This document shows, in pieces, positions 45,303 to 54,637 of a DNA stretch of 64,000 nt. How positions within the stretch are numbered: position 1 is the first letter of the stretch; every line of letters starts with the position of its first letter. Below the pieces are notes generated by a model. The model saw nothing but the letters and a program-made list of their open reading frames with translations. It searched no databases and was not told the DNA's origin. The translations under genes were made by a program, and so were the position numbers. Origin of the DNA: Oleispirillum naphthae (GTDB taxonomy: Bacteria; Pseudomonadota; Alphaproteobacteria; Rhodospirillales; Rhodospirillaceae); contig JAQAZG010000004.1 of assembly GCA_027864655.1 (NCBI GenBank), positions 158,414 to 222,413 of the forward strand. The letters are read 5' to 3'.

Positions 45303-45713
45303 CTACGACTCCGGCGGCAGGAAGCGGGCGACGATGTCGCGGGCGAGCCGGACGGGCCTGCGGGTGGCGGCGTCGAGGCAGCACCAGCAGCTTTTGACCT
45401 CCGCCAGGGTTTCCCCGCCGCGTTCGATGGTGGTGCGGTAGAACGCCTTGGCGCCATCGAGTTTTTCCAGGAGCAGGCGCACCGCCACGCGGTCGTGGGC
45501 GAGCGCGGGGCGGCGGTAGCGGATGTCGTGGGCGAGTGCCACCCACAGCCGTGTGGAGATCGCCTCCTTGGGCGCGAAACGGCGCCAGTGGCGCAGCACG
45601 GCGGTCTGCACCCAGGAGAGATAGACGGCGTTGTTGACATGTCCCATGGCGTCGATGTCGGCGTCGGCGACATCGACGTGATAGACGAAATATTGGGTGG
45701 CTTGCGCGAACAT
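45303..45713 (-). CDS. Acyl-CoA thioesterase, 4HBT hotdog family
   Basis: This 136-residue hotdog-fold protein resembles YbgC/4-hydroxybenzoyl-CoA thioesterases. The catalytic segment VADADIDAMGHVNNAVYLSWVQTA (residues 15-38) holds the conserved Asp21 near the HVNN motif. It hydrolyses acyl-CoA thioesters; chain specificity is unknown. The gene stands alone, with the palindromic element at its 3' end and ptsN downstream-facing on the same strand 73 bases upstream of its start. Confidence 0.88.
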   Translation of the reverse strand: MFAQATQYFVYHVDVADADIDAMGHVNNAVYLSWVQTAVLRHWRRFAPKEAISTRLWVALAHDIRYRRPALAHDRVAVRLLLEKLDGAKAFYRTTIERGGETLAEVKSCWCCLDAATRRPVRLARDIVARFLPPES

Positions 45714-45786
45714 GGCCTGCCTCCTCGTTGGGCTAGACCATAGGCCCCTTTGGGCGGTCCGTCAGTCCGGTTTTTCCGCAGTTGTC

Positions 45787-46251
45787 TCAGGCGGCGCGGG
45801 AACGCTCGGAGTCGAGCAGCAGCGCGTAGAGCGCGTCGGCCTCGGTGGCGCCGCGCAGCTTTTCGCAGATGCTTTTGTCGCGCAAGAGGCGGGAGACGCG
45901 GGCAAGCGCCTTCAGGTGGTCGGCGCCCGCGCCTTCGGGGGCGATCAGCAGGCAGATCAGGTCCACCGGCTGGTCGTCGATGGAGTCGAAGTCCACCGGC
46001 TGGTCGAGGCGCGCGAAGATGCCGTAGAGGCGGTCGATGCCGGTGAGCTTGGCGTGCGGAATCGCGATGCCGTTGCCGACCCCGGTGGAGCCCAGGCGCT
46101 CGCGGTCCAGCAGGCCCTCCAGGATATCGCCTTCCGCAAGGCCGGTCACGTCGGCGGCCTTCTGGGCGAGCAGCTGCAGCGCCTGTTTCTTGCTGTTCGC
46201 CCGCAGGGCGGGAATCACGGCGTTCGGTGCGATCAGGTCAGCCAGGGTCAT
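45787..46251 (-). CDS. ptsN: PTS nitrogen-regulatory EIIA protein PtsN
   Basis: This 154-residue EIIA-Ntr has the phosphorylated histidine His66 in GNGIAIPHAKL and LLIAPEGAGADHLKALARVSRLL, the typical EIIA segment. It receives phosphate from NPr/EI-Ntr and regulates nitrogen, potassium and stress processes. ATG 46251 is used; a longer frame from 46368 lacks support. Its place after hpf and rpoN is the usual synteny. A sigma-54 link is suggested by linkage only. Confidence 0.94.
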   Translation of the reverse strand: MTLADLIAPNAVIPALRANSKKQALQLLAQKAADVTGLAEGDILEGLLDRERLGSTGVGNGIAIPHAKLTGIDRLYGIFARLDQPVDFDSIDDQPVDLICLLIAPEGAGADHLKALARVSRLLRDKSICEKLRGATEADALYALLLDSERSRAA

Positions 46252-46397
46252 CGTTATCCTCAATCCATTGCCGCGGTCCCGGTCCCCCGATCCGGGAACG
46301 CCCGCCGCGATCTTCCTTGCACGGACCGAGAGCCGCGCTTGGGCACGGCTCCGGTCCTGGGCGATCATGTCGTCCGGTGCATGCGGCGTATGGAGGT

Positions 46398-46976
46398 TCA
46401 GCCTCTGCTGTTGGTTGCTTCGGGGTCCACCCAGCCGATGTTTCCATCCTGCCGACGGTAGACCATGTTCAAGCGGCCATGGGAACTGTTCCGAAACAGA
46501 ATGGCGTTTGTGTCGGAAAGGTCAAGTCGCATTACCGCGCCGGAGACGGTGCAGAGCGGAATGTCCTGGCTCATCTCGGCGACGATCACCGGCCCGGCCT
46601 CCTCGGCGGGAAGCTCGGCATCGCTGGGTTCGGGGCGGATGATGAACTGCTGCGCGAGGATGCTGTCCTCGGGGCGCGGCTTGCCGTGGTCGGTCAGGCG
46701 GCGTTTGTAGCGGCGCAGCTGCTTGGAAATTTTTTCGCTGGCGGCGTCGAAGGCGGCGTAGGAATCGGCCGCGCCGGCAGCCGACTGCAGGGTGATGCCG
46801 CGAATCGGATGGACCGAGATGTCGGCTTTCACCAGGTGCGCGTCTTTCGAGATGATGACGGCGGCGTCGATGGCGCGGTCGAAGTACTTCTCGACCAACT
46901 GGGTCAAGGTCGCTTCCGCATGGGTGCGAAAGGTGTCCCCGAGGTCGATCTGTTTCCCTTTGACGGTGATTTCCAT
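46398..46976 (-). CDS. hpf: Ribosome hibernation promoting factor, long form
   Basis: This 192-residue protein has the HPF/RaiA domain at residues 1-105 (MEITVKGKQIDLGDTF at the start) and a C-terminal dimerisation domain (about 130-187) with the conserved SDTNAILFRN and QDGNIGWVDPE. Long HPF binds the 30S subunit and joins two ribosomes into 100S dimers in stationary phase. ATG 46976 is preferred to the in-frame ATG at 47186, because the domain starts exactly there. Confidence 0.95.
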   Translation of the reverse strand: MEITVKGKQIDLGDTFRTHAEATLTQLVEKYFDRAIDAAVIISKDAHLVKADISVHPIRGITLQSAAGAADSYAAFDAASEKISKQLRRYKRRLTDHGKPRPEDSILAQQFIIRPEPSDAELPAEEAGPVIVAEMSQDIPLCTVSGAVMRLDLSDTNAILFRNSSHGRLNMVYRRQDGNIGWVDPEATNSRG

Positions 46977-47235
46977 GGCGTTCGTCCTACCTGACTCGGG
47001 CGCTCCGGCGCATCCGGAAAACGCGGCGGCGCGCCGCATCTGATCACGATTTTCCTTTCGGATCGAACCCTTTGCCGTGTTGCCCCGCTGCGGCGGGGCC
47101 GCGGGCGGAGGCGGGAAGCTAGAGTTCTCTCTCCGTTTCGTCAAGTCATCCGTTCTGCCTCGCGCATGTTGTTGAACCCCATACATCAGGATATGGGCAT
47201 GAGCGCGGGGTTTTTCGCGGGGGAAGGCGAAAGAT

Positions 47236-48732
47236 TCAGGGGAGTTTGATCTTGAGTTCGCGGCGGCGTTGCGACGACGGCGCGATCTTCATCGACTCGC
47301 GGTATTTCGCCACGGTGCGCCGCGCGATGTCGATGCCGTCCCTCTTCAGGATGGCGGCGATGCGGTCGTCGGAGAGCACGTCCTCGGCGTTTTCCGCGTC
47401 GATCAGGGTCTTGATCTGGTGGCGCACCGCCTCCGCCGAGTGGGCCTCGCCGCCGCCGGTGGCGGCGAGCGCCTGGGTGAAGAAATACTTGAGCTCGAAG
47501 ATGCCGCGCGGCGAGGCGAGGTATTTGTTGGTGGTGACGCGGCTGATGGTGCTTTCGTGCATGCCGATCGCCTCGGCGATGTCGCGCAGGATCAACGGCT
47601 TGAGCGCGGAGACGCCGTGGGTGAAGAAGCCCGACTGCTGGCGCACGATCTCGCTGGCCACCTTGAGGATGGTGGTGGCGCGCTGATGCAGCGACTTGAC
47701 CAGCCAGTTGGCGGACTGGAACTGCTCGTTGAGGAAGGAGCGGGTGGCGCGGTCGGCCTTGGTGCTGACCTCCGCATAGTAGCGGTTGGACACCAGGACG
47801 CGCGGCAGGGTGTCGGTGTTGAGTTCGATCACCCAGCCGCCGTCGGCGCTCTGGCGCATCAGGATGTCGGGTTCCACCGGCTGTTCGCGCACCGGCTCGA
47901 AGCTCGCCGCGGGCTTGGGGTCGAGCGCGCGGATCTCCGCGATCATTTCGGCGAGGTCCTCGTCGTCCACGCCGCAGACCTTCTTCAGCCGTACGAGGTC
48001 GCGCTTGGCGAGGAGGTCGAGGTTGTCGAGAAGCGCCGCCATCGCGGGGTCGAGGCGGTCGCGGTCGGCGAGTTGCAGCGCCAGGCATTCCTTGAGCGAG
48101 CGGGCGAACACGCCCACCGGGTCGAAGCCCTGGACGATGTCGAGCACCGCCTCGATCTCCGCCTCGGCGCAGCCGAGCGCCGCCGCCGCCGCGGCGAGGC
48201 TGCCGGTGAGGTAGCCCGCGTCGTCGAGCAGGTCGATCAGGTAGGCGCCGATCATCCGTTCGTGCGGCTTCGCGCAGGAGAGCCCGAGCTGCGCGGTGAG
48301 GTGCTGGCGCAGGCTGAGGGATTCGCCCACGGTCTGTTCCAGGATGTTGCCGTCGCCTTCGTAGGCGCCGTTGCCGTAGCGGCCGAGATTGTCGGTGCCG
48401 CCGAAGCCCGCCATGCCCGCGGCGAAGGCGTCCTCCGCCGCGTCGTTGGTGAAGGTGTTGTCCACCTCGATGTCCAAGGGGGTTTCCGCCGCGCCCGCCA
48501 CGGCATCGAGCAGCGCGGCTTCCGCCGGGGCCTCCACGGCTTCGGCCTGCGGCTCCGCCTCGGCGGCGCGGTCGTCCTCGTGTTCGAGCAGGGGGTTGCG
48601 TTCGAGCTCGGTTTCGACGAAGGCGGAGAGTTCGATGTTGGACATCTGCAGCAGCTTGATCGCCTGCTGCAACTGCGGCGTCATCACCAGCGACTGCGAC
48701 TGCCGGAGCTCGAGTTTCGGGGTGATCGCCAT
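47236..48732 (-). CDS. rpoN: RNA polymerase sigma-54 factor RpoN
   Basis: This 498-residue sigma-54 has region I rich in Gln and Leu (LRQSQSLVMTPQLQQAIKLLQM, the landmark starting near residue 9), an acidic region II, the core-binding and helix-turn-helix regions, and the RpoN box, which reads ARRTVAKYRE near residue 475. It directs transcription from -24/-12 promoters with AAA+ activators, for example for nitrogen genes. GGAGGA before ATG 48732 falls across the end of lptB, so the two are cotranscribed. Confidence 0.97.
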   Translation of the reverse strand: MAITPKLELRQSQSLVMTPQLQQAIKLLQMSNIELSAFVETELERNPLLEHEDDRAAEAEPQAEAVEAPAEAALLDAVAGAAETPLDIEVDNTFTNDAAEDAFAAGMAGFGGTDNLGRYGNGAYEGDGNILEQTVGESLSLRQHLTAQLGLSCAKPHERMIGAYLIDLLDDAGYLTGSLAAAAAALGCAEAEIEAVLDIVQGFDPVGVFARSLKECLALQLADRDRLDPAMAALLDNLDLLAKRDLVRLKKVCGVDDEDLAEMIAEIRALDPKPAASFEPVREQPVEPDILMRQSADGGWVIELNTDTLPRVLVSNRYYAEVSTKADRATRSFLNEQFQSANWLVKSLHQRATTILKVASEIVRQQSGFFTHGVSALKPLILRDIAEAIGMHESTISRVTTNKYLASPRGIFELKYFFTQALAATGGGEAHSAEAVRHQIKTLIDAENAEDVLSDDRIAAILKRDGIDIARRTVAKYRESMKIAPSSQRRRELKIKLP

Positions 48733-48744
48733 GCCTGTTTCCTC

Positions 48745-49533
48745 CTACAGGCTGAAGTGATCGCCCAGATAGACGCGGCGGACGCCCTCGTGCGCGACGA
48801 TCTCGGCGGGCGCGCCTTCCATCATCACCGCGCCGTCGTAGAGGATGTAGGCGCGGTCGATGATGTCCAGCGTCTCGCGGACGTTGTGGTCGGTGATCAG
48901 GACGCCGATGTTGCGGTCCTTGAGGTGGGCGACGAGGGTGCGGATCTCGCCCACCGCGATCGGGTCGATGCCCGCCAGCGGCTCGTCGAGGAGAATGAAG
49001 CTGGGGCGCGAGGCGAGCGCGCGGGCGATCTCGACGCGGCGGCGCTCGCCGCCCGACAGCGACAGCGCGGCGGCGCGGCGCAGGTGGGTGACCGAGAACT
49101 CGGCGAGCAGCGCTTCGAGCTGCGCCTCGCGGACGTCGGCGTCGGGCTCCACCACTTCGAGCACCGCCTTGATGTTGTCCTCCACCGAGAGGCCGCGGAA
49201 GATCGAGGCCTCCTGCGGCAGGTAGCCGATGCCCAGGCGCGCGCGGCGGTACATCGGCAGGCCGGTGATCACCATGCCGTCGAGGGAGATGGACCCGGCG
49301 TCGGGGGCGATGAGGCCGGTGACGCAGTAGAAGCAGGTGGTCTTGCCCGCGCCGTTGGGGCCGAGAAGACCCACCGCCTCGCCGCGGCGCACCGAAAGCG
49401 AGACGTTGCGCAGCACCGGGCGGCGCTTGAAGCTCTTGCCGAGGCCCTGGATTTCCAGGCCGCGCAACGGCAGGATCGGCGCCGGGGAGGGGGCTCCGGC
49501 GGGAGCGGTCGGCTGCGGCTTGGCCTTGGTCAT
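48745..49533 (-). CDS. lptB: Lipopolysaccharide export ATPase LptB
   Basis: This 262-residue ABC ATPase has Walker A GPNGAGKT (about residues 60-67), signature [17 protein letters not shown], Walker [14 protein letters not shown] and the switch histidine ITDHNVRET. It powers the LptBFG extractor, which pulls LPS from the inner membrane into the Lpt bridge. The N-terminal 25 residues are a Pro/Ala-rich extension. ATG 49533 is preferred over the frame that starts far upstream within lptA. A 161-base gap separates it from lptA. Confidence 0.95.
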   Translation of the reverse strand: MTKAKPQPTAPAGAPSPAPILPLRGLEIQGLGKSFKRRPVLRNVSLSVRRGEAVGLLGPNGAGKTTCFYCVTGLIAPDAGSISLDGMVITGLPMYRRARLGIGYLPQEASIFRGLSVEDNIKAVLEVVEPDADVREAQLEALLAEFSVTHLRRAAALSLSGGERRRVEIARALASRPSFILLDEPLAGIDPIAVGEIRTLVAHLKDRNIGVLITDHNVRETLDIIDRAYILYDGAVMMEGAPAEIVAHEGVRRVYLGDHFSL

Positions 49534-49694
49534 GTGTTCGCTTTCCCTCGCATACGCCAAAAAATCCGGTGCGCCTGTTGCCGTCGGAGACGGGAGAGAA
49601 GATCGGCGCTTACCGTTCGGATTATCCGATACCACGGCGGCGGCGCAACGCTTTTCTCGGTTTTGGCCGGATTTTTGCTTGTCGGCGCGGGAAG

Positions 49695-50639
49695 TTAGGG
49701 CTTGACCGGAGCGGACTTCTTGCCCTCTGCGCCGCCCTTGTCCTCCTCGGGCAGCGGCTCCGCCTTCTTGGGGATGAAGCGGCCGCGCACCGGCGACGGT
49801 TTTTCGGCTTTCGCTCCAGGCAGTTGAGAGTAGAGCGTGCTCACCCCGGTGTTCATGTTGACCACCGCGTAGGCGCCGTTCAGCGTGTCGGTGCCGCGCG
49901 TCAGGCCGACGTTGTTCAAAAGCGTGGCGATGCCGGTCTTGACGTTGTAGCGGCCCTTGTCGCCGGTCACCGTCTCGGTTTTTGTCGTAATCACCACATG
50001 GCCGTGGGCGTCCACGATGTCGATGTCGCTGCCCTGGCCCGGCGCGCCGGAGTTGCCGGATTTCGCCTTCTTGCCGGATTTCGCCGCGGTCTTCGCCGCG
50101 AAGTAGGCGATCACGGTGTCGGCTTTGAGGGTGCGGTCGGCGCGCACCACCACCGCGTTGCCGCGCGCCACGGCGAAGCGCTTGGCATCCCAGTATTCCA
50201 GTTGCTCGGTGGCGGTGACCGTGGTGTCGGGGGTGACCAGCTTGGCGTTGGGCTTGCCCCGCAGCACCAGAACCGCGGCGCCGATGTCGTAGACCGCGGT
50301 GTCGCCGGTGGCGGTTTCGGTGGGGGAGACGATGCGCACATGGCCGTCGGCGTCGAGACGCCACAGCTCCGACTTGCCCGCCGCGTTCTCGCGGTAGTGG
50401 GCGGTCAGCGTGTCGGCATAGACCGTGGTGTCGTTGCGCGCCGCCGAGGCGTTGCCGCGGGCGACGAAGCGCTTGCCGTCGCGCATCCATTCGATGCCGT
50501 TGTCGGCCAGAACCTCCACCGGGGCGGGGTCGTCCGGCGCTCCCATGCCGAGGGTCTGGGCCTGCGCCGCGACCGGCGCAAGGCAGAGGATCAGGCCCGC
50601 CAGCAGCAGGGCGCGGCGCGGATCACTGGATTGGGGCAT
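49695..50639 (-). CDS. lptA: LPS transport periplasmic protein LptA
   Basis: This 314-residue protein has a signal peptide (about residues 1-27, [17 protein letters not shown]) and an OstA/LptA beta-jellyroll domain. The [12 protein letters not shown] and [13 protein letters not shown] segments match. The periplasmic bridge carries LPS from LptC to LptD. The protein is longer than E. coli LptA, through a linker ([12 protein letters not shown]) and a Pro/Lys/Glu-rich tail, a pattern seen in alphaproteobacteria. The start overlaps the lptC 3' end by 17 bases. Confidence 0.9.
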   Translation of the reverse strand: MPQSSDPRRALLLAGLILCLAPVAAQAQTLGMGAPDDPAPVEVLADNGIEWMRDGKRFVARGNASAARNDTTVYADTLTAHYRENAAGKSELWRLDADGHVRIVSPTETATGDTAVYDIGAAVLVLRGKPNAKLVTPDTTVTATEQLEYWDAKRFAVARGNAVVVRADRTLKADTVIAYFAAKTAAKSGKKAKSGNSGAPGQGSDIDIVDAHGHVVITTKTETVTGDKGRYNVKTGIATLLNNVGLTRGTDTLNGAYAVVNMNTGVSTLYSQLPGAKAEKPSPVRGRFIPKKAEPLPEEDKGGAEGKKSAPVKP

Positions 50640-51354
50640 CGTTCTTCACTCCCGGTCGGAGGATCAGGCGGGACTTTCCCTTGAACAGGATGCGGCGGCC
50701 GCGGTCGGTGATGCGGAAGCCGGTGTCGCTCTTGATGTCGGCGGCGGGGCCGAATGCGGTGGCGGGGTCGTCGCCCTCGGCCGCGCCCTCATGCAGCAGG
50801 ATGCGCGCCGTCGGCGAGGAGAAGGCATAGCCGCTGTCGTGGAACACCGACACCCCGCCGGAGAGGTCGAGGAGGTCGCGGTCGCGGTCGAACTTGCCCT
50901 CGGGGGCGCGGGCGATCACCCAGGTGCCGTCCTTGAGCGCGAGGTCGGCGGTGGGGGCCTCGAGCGCGATGACGCGGCTGCCGGGGGCCACCTCGTGGGC
51001 GGATTCGGAGGTCACGGTGTAGGGCTGGGAATCGGAGTCGGTGCCCTGGAAGCGGGCGTTGACGACGCGCAGGCGGTCGGGGTGGCGCGGATCGAGGCCC
51101 GACAGCGCAACGTGGAAGCGGTTGCGCTCCGCCTGGAACTGCGGCCACAGCAGAATCGCCCCCAGAAGCAGCGCGGCGACGGCGGGCAGCGCCAGCTTCA
51201 TCACCCGCACGAAGCGGCTGTAGAACGAGGCGCCGTTCGGCAGGCTGCGGTTCGCTGCGGCGCCGGCGGAGAGGAAGCGCAGGTCGGGCGGCGCGCCCGC
51301 CCCGGGCGGCGCCGGCGCGGCGGCGGGCTTCCTCGCGGCCTGGCGTCTCGTCAT
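50623..51354 (-). CDS. lptC: LPS export protein LptC
   Basis: This 243-residue protein has an extended cytoplasmic N-terminus (residues 1-50), one membrane helix (about 56-72, LALPAVAALLLGAILLW) and a periplasmic LptC-like jellyroll. FQGTDSDSQPYTVTSESA near residues 101-118 is its best conserved part. It passes LPS from LptBFG to LptA. The ATG at 51354 overlaps the kdsD stop by four bases; an extra seven residues from an earlier ATG are not needed. Confidence 0.9.
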   Translation of the reverse strand: MTRRQAARKPAAAPAPPGAGAPPDLRFLSAGAAANRSLPNGASFYSRFVRVMKLALPAVAALLLGAILLWPQFQAERNRFHVALSGLDPRHPDRLRVVNARFQGTDSDSQPYTVTSESAHEVAPGSRVIALEAPTADLALKDGTWVIARAPEGKFDRDRDLLDLSGGVSVFHDSGYAFSSPTARILLHEGAAEGDDPATAFGPAADIKSDTGFRITDRGRRILFKGKSRLILRPGVKNDAPIQ

Positions 51355-52367
51355 GACACCCCGGCGCGCAGGCAATCGTGCATGTGGATGAGCCCGACCG
51401 GGTTGCCCTCCGGCGTCACCGCGAACAGGCTGGTGATCTTGAGGTCGTTCATGATCCCCAGCGCCTCGGCGGCCAGCGCGTCCGGCGAGACGGTCTTGGG
51501 GCTGGCGGTCATCACCGCGCCCGCCTTCGCCTCCAGCAGGTCGGGGGACATGTGGCGGCGCAGGTCGCCGTCGGTGATGATGCCGGCGAGCACCCCCGCC
51601 GCATCGACGATGCCGACGCAGCCGAAGCTCTTGGCCGACATCACGATCAGCGCGTCGGCCATGCGGGTTTCCGGCGGGATCAGCGGCGCCTCGGGCAGCG
51701 GGTGCATCAGCTCGCGCACCCGCAGCAGGCGCTGGCCGAGCTTGCCGCCGGGGTGGAAGGTCTTGAAGTCGCTGGCGGAGAAGCCGCGCCGCTCCAACAG
51801 CGCCACGGCGATGGCGTCGCCCATGGCCAGCGTCGCGGTGGTCGAGGTGGTGGGCGCGAGCCCGAGCGGGCAGGCCTCGCCGTTGACCGGCAGCGCCAGC
51901 ACCACGTCGGCGGCGGAGCCGAGCGCGCTGCCGCGGCCCTCGGTGATCGCGATCAGCGGGATGGAGAAGCGCCGCGAATAGGCGATGATGTCGGCAAGCT
52001 CCGGCGTCTCGCCCGACTTCGAGAGCAGGATCAGCGCGTCGTCGCGGGTGATCATGCCGAGGTCGCCGTGGCTCGCCTCCGCCGGGTGGACGAAGAACGA
52101 CGGCGTGCCGGTGGAGGCGAGCGTCGCGGAAATCTTGCGGCCGATGTGGCCGCTCTTGCCCATGCCGGAGACGATCACCCGGCCGTGCTCGGAGGCGAGC
52201 AGGCGGTTCTCCAGCAGGTCGAGCGCGCGGGTGAACTCCGCGCCCAGCGCGGCGCTCATTTCGGCAAGCGCCTTCGCCTCCGCTTCCAGGACGTGGCGCG
52301 CCGCGGTGAGGTCGGAGGCGACGCGGGCGGGATCGGGGGCGGGGCAGGGCATCGGCAGCGTATCCAT
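51351..52367 (-). CDS. kdsD: Arabinose-5-phosphate isomerase KdsD
   Basis: This 338-residue protein has a SIS domain (residues 45-185; VIVSGMGKSGHIGRKISATLASTG, HPAEASHGDLGM and ILLSKSGETPELADII) and two CBS domains (about 215-335). It converts ribulose-5-phosphate to arabinose-5-phosphate for KDO synthesis. It leads the LPS block, kdsD-lptC-lptA-lptB, and lies 11 bases after the RNase D-like gene. All catalytic landmarks of the family are present. Confidence 0.95.
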   Translation of the reverse strand: MDTLPMPCPAPDPARVASDLTAARHVLEAEAKALAEMSAALGAEFTRALDLLENRLLASEHGRVIVSGMGKSGHIGRKISATLASTGTPSFFVHPAEASHGDLGMITRDDALILLSKSGETPELADIIAYSRRFSIPLIAITEGRGSALGSAADVVLALPVNGEACPLGLAPTTSTTATLAMGDAIAVALLERRGFSASDFKTFHPGGKLGQRLLRVRELMHPLPEAPLIPPETRMADALIVMSAKSFGCVGIVDAAGVLAGIITDGDLRRHMSPDLLEAKAGAVMTASPKTVSPDALAAEALGIMNDLKITSLFAVTPEGNPVGLIHMHDCLRAGVS

Positions 52368-52378
52368 GAGGCTTTATT

Positions 52379-52987
52379 TCAGTGGGCGAAGATGTCCTCG
52401 TCGGCCCAGCCGCTGAGGTCCAGCGCGGCGCGGGCGGAGAGGAAGCCGAAGCAGGCGTCGGCCAGCGCGCGGCGGCCCTCGCGTTCCAGCAGGGCGGAGA
52501 GCTTGTCCTTCAACGGGTGCAGATAGAGCACGTCGTTGGCGGCGTATTTCTGCTGCTCTTCCGTCGGGTCGGGCGCGCCCCAGTCGGAGGTCTGCTGCTC
52601 CTTGGAAAGCTCGACGCCCAGGAGGTCGCGGCAGATGTCCTTCAACCCGTGGCGGTCGGTGTTGGTGCGGCAGAGCTTGGAGGCGATCTTGGTGCAGAAC
52701 ACCGGCGCGCAGCTCACCCCGAGGTGGCGCGCGATCATCGCGACGTCGAAGCGCGCGAAATGGAAGATCTTGAGAATCGCCGGGTCGGCCAGCACCGCCT
52801 TCAGGCGCACCGGGTCCACGCCGGGAGAAATCTTCACCAGGTGGGCGTCGCCGTCGCCCGCGGAAAGCTGCACTAGGCAGAGGCGGTCGCGGTGCAGGTT
52901 GAGGCCCATGGTCTCGGTGTCCACGGCGATCGAGCCGGAAAACCGCACACCCTCGGGAAGGTCGCCGTGATGCAGGAAAATCGCCAT
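52379..52987 (-). CDS. RNase D-like 3'-5' exonuclease
   Basis: This 202-residue protein holds only the DEDDy exonuclease domain. DTETMGL (residues 23-29) provides the first Asp/Glu, IFHFARFDVAMIA the next Asp, and YAANDVLYLHPL the last Tyr/Asp. The HRDC domains found in classical RNase D are missing; this short form is usual in alphaproteobacteria. It likely trims tRNA or other RNA 3' ends. It precedes the kdsD-lpt block on the same strand, and a tRNA-Leu gene lies 115 bases upstream. Confidence 0.92.
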   Translation of the reverse strand: MAIFLHHGDLPEGVRFSGSIAVDTETMGLNLHRDRLCLVQLSAGDGDAHLVKISPGVDPVRLKAVLADPAILKIFHFARFDVAMIARHLGVSCAPVFCTKIASKLCRTNTDRHGLKDICRDLLGVELSKEQQTSDWGAPDPTEEQQKYAANDVLYLHPLKDKLSALLEREGRRALADACFGFLSARAALDLSGWADEDIFAH

Positions 52988-53101
52988 TGCCGCCCTCTTG
53001 AAAGCCTGCCCCCCCACGCGCGGGCGTCTCAAGTCATACGACCGGGCGCGCCGGGATCAAAGGGTAAAAATCATCGGGGAGCGCGATGCCGTCGCGAGCG
53101 G

Positions 53102-53188
53102 TGGTGCCCAGGAGAAGACTCGAACTTCCACGGTATTTCTACCACAGGTACCTGAAACCTGCGCGTCTACCAATTCCGCCACCTGGGC
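53102..53188 (-). tRNA. tRNA-Leu (anticodon CAG)
   Basis: The 87-base minus-strand sequence folds as a class II tRNA: acceptor GCCCAGG with CCTGGGC, a D arm, anticodon stem CAGGT/ACCTG with loop TTCAGGT (anticodon CAG), a long variable arm (GGTAGAAATACC) and T loop TTCGAGT. The ACCA 3' end is encoded. The T stem has one G-T wobble. Confidence 0.97.
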
Positions 53189-53385
53189 ACTGATCCGCCA
53201 AGGCCATCCGGGCACTGCGGTCAAGACCGCCGCCCGACCGGAGCAGCCGGTCAGTGAGGGAGGGTTTATGCGGGCTTGGCGGGGCAAAGTCAACTCCCTT
53301 TTTTCGTTTGCGCGGCCCATGCCGAAAGGCATAAGAAAGCCCGGCCGTTGGTTAGGGAAATGACATTTGCCGCGACCTGCCCATA

Positions 53386-53414
53386 TGGACAGATGCCTGG
53401 CCGCTTCCTATAAA
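53386..53414 (+). promoter_or_regulatory. Probable sigma-70 promoter of the NDUFA9-like gene
   Basis: TGGACA (53386-53391) and TATAAA (53409-53414) are separated by exactly 17 bases, each one mismatch from consensus. They lie 52 bases upstream of ATG 53466, and AGGGAGA follows as the ribosome site. This is one of the best promoter matches in the window. Confidence 0.6.
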
Positions 53415-53465
53415 GGCGAGAGGCCGGAACGCGCGGGCCGAAAGACATCCAGGGAGACGACCGGA

Positions 53466-54449
53466 ATGACACGGCGATTGGTGACGGTATTCGGCGGATC
53501 GGGCTTCATCGGGCGCCACCTGGTGCAACGTCTCGCAGCCACCGGCGCGGTGATCCGCATCGCCATCCGCTACCGCGAGGACGCCCATTTCCTCAAGACC
53601 ATGGGCGACGTCGGGCAGATCACCACGCTGGAAACCGACATCGCCGACCCGGAGGAAATCCGCCGCGCCGCCGAGGGTGCGGACTGGGTGGTCAACCTGG
53701 TGGGCATCTTCCATCCGCGCGGACGCCATACCTTCGAAAACCTCCACGCCAAGGCGCCGGGCGAAATCGCCGCCGCGGCCAAGGCCGCCGGAGCCTCGCG
53801 CTTCGTCCATATCTCCGCCATGGGCGCGACCGCCGATGCGGAATCCGCCTATGCCCGCACCAAGGCGGAAGGCGAGGCCGCGGTGTTCGCCGCCTTTCCC
53901 GAGGCGACGATCGTCCGTCCGAGCGTCGTCTTCGGCCCGGAGGACAACTTCTTCAACCTCTTCGCCCGGATGGCGACCTTCTCCCCCTTCCTGCCGGTGA
54001 TCGACAAGAACGCCTGGAGCTTCGGCGGCAAGGGCCTTTTCGGCGACGGCGGGCCGAAGTTCCAGCCGGTCTACGTCGGCGATGTCGCCGACGCCATCCT
54101 CGCCGCGCTGAAAAGCGCCGCCCACGGCGGCAAGACCTACGAACTCGGCGGGCCGCACGTCTACTCGATGCGTCAAATCATGGAAATGACGCTCGCCGAA
54201 ATCCGCCGCGAGCGCCGGCTGCTGCCGATGACCTTCGGCATGGCGCGCTGCCAGGCGGCGCTGATGCGCCTGATGCCCAAGCCCCTGCTCACCCGCGACC
54301 AGGTGCTGATGATGATGCGCGACAACGTGGTTTCCGGAAGCTGCCCGGGCTTCGCCGAACTCGGCATCGAACCCACCACCGCGGAAACCATCCTGCCTAC
54401 CTACCTCAACCGCTTCCGCAAAGACCACCGCCAGATCATCAAGCGGTAG
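53466..54449 (+). CDS. NDUFA9-like NAD(P)-binding protein (complex I associated family)
   Basis: This 327-residue extended short-chain dehydrogenase has the Rossmann motif TVFGGSGFIGRHLVQ (residues 6-20), LVGIFHPRGRHTFENLH in place of the usual catalytic region, and YARTKAEGE with Tyr/Lys (YxxxK degenerate to YARTK). Such proteins are annotated as complex I NDUFA9-subunit family and may assist complex I assembly or lipid metabolism. The conserved VRPSVVFGPEDNFFN and QPVYVGDVADAI segments support the family. It is adjacent and convergent to uppP with a palindromic element between them. Confidence 0.88.
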   Translation: MTRRLVTVFGGSGFIGRHLVQRLAATGAVIRIAIRYREDAHFLKTMGDVGQITTLETDIADPEEIRRAAEGADWVVNLVGIFHPRGRHTFENLHAKAPGEIAAAAKAAGASRFVHISAMGATADAESAYARTKAEGEAAVFAAFPEATIVRPSVVFGPEDNFFNLFARMATFSPFLPVIDKNAWSFGGKGLFGDGGPKFQPVYVGDVADAILAALKSAAHGGKTYELGGPHVYSMRQIMEMTLAEIRRERRLLPMTFGMARCQAALMRLMPKPLLTRDQVLMMMRDNVVSGSCPGFAELGIEPTTAETILPTYLNRFRKDHRQIIKR

Positions 54450-54453
54450 AGTG

Positions 54454-54637
54454 AAAACGTTGCGAGGGGATTCGGTCCCCTCGCGCTCCCCATGGCTTTA
54501 TGGTTTTTGCGCGTAGCGCGAGAGCGCCGTCACGCGGCGTGGCGGTTGATGGCCGCTGCGCGGCAAAAACCACTTAAGGGGTCAAGGGGGCTGCGACCCC
54601 TTGCGGGTCCAGGGCAGCGCCCTGACCTGGTTTTTCA
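54454..54637. repeat. Nested palindromic intergenic element, copy 5
   Basis: The left hairpin pairs GCGAGGGGA (54462-54470) with TCCCCTCGC around TTCGG. The core reads TGGTTTTTGCGCGTAGCGCG, a central hairpin pairing GCCGTCACG with CGTGGCGG with one mismatch, and GGCCGCTGCGCGGCAAAAACC. The right hairpin CAAGGGG/CCCCTTG (loop GCTGCGA) is followed by AGGGC/GCCCT and CTGGTTTTT. The T run touches the uppP stop codon. The left end begins five bases after the NDUFA9-like stop. Confidence 0.88.

Noticed and set aside
53102..53188. tRNA-Leu as an integration site for a mobile island
   Set aside because: No integrase gene, no direct repeat of the tRNA 3' end and no foreign-looking DNA next to it; the neighbouring genes are core genes.
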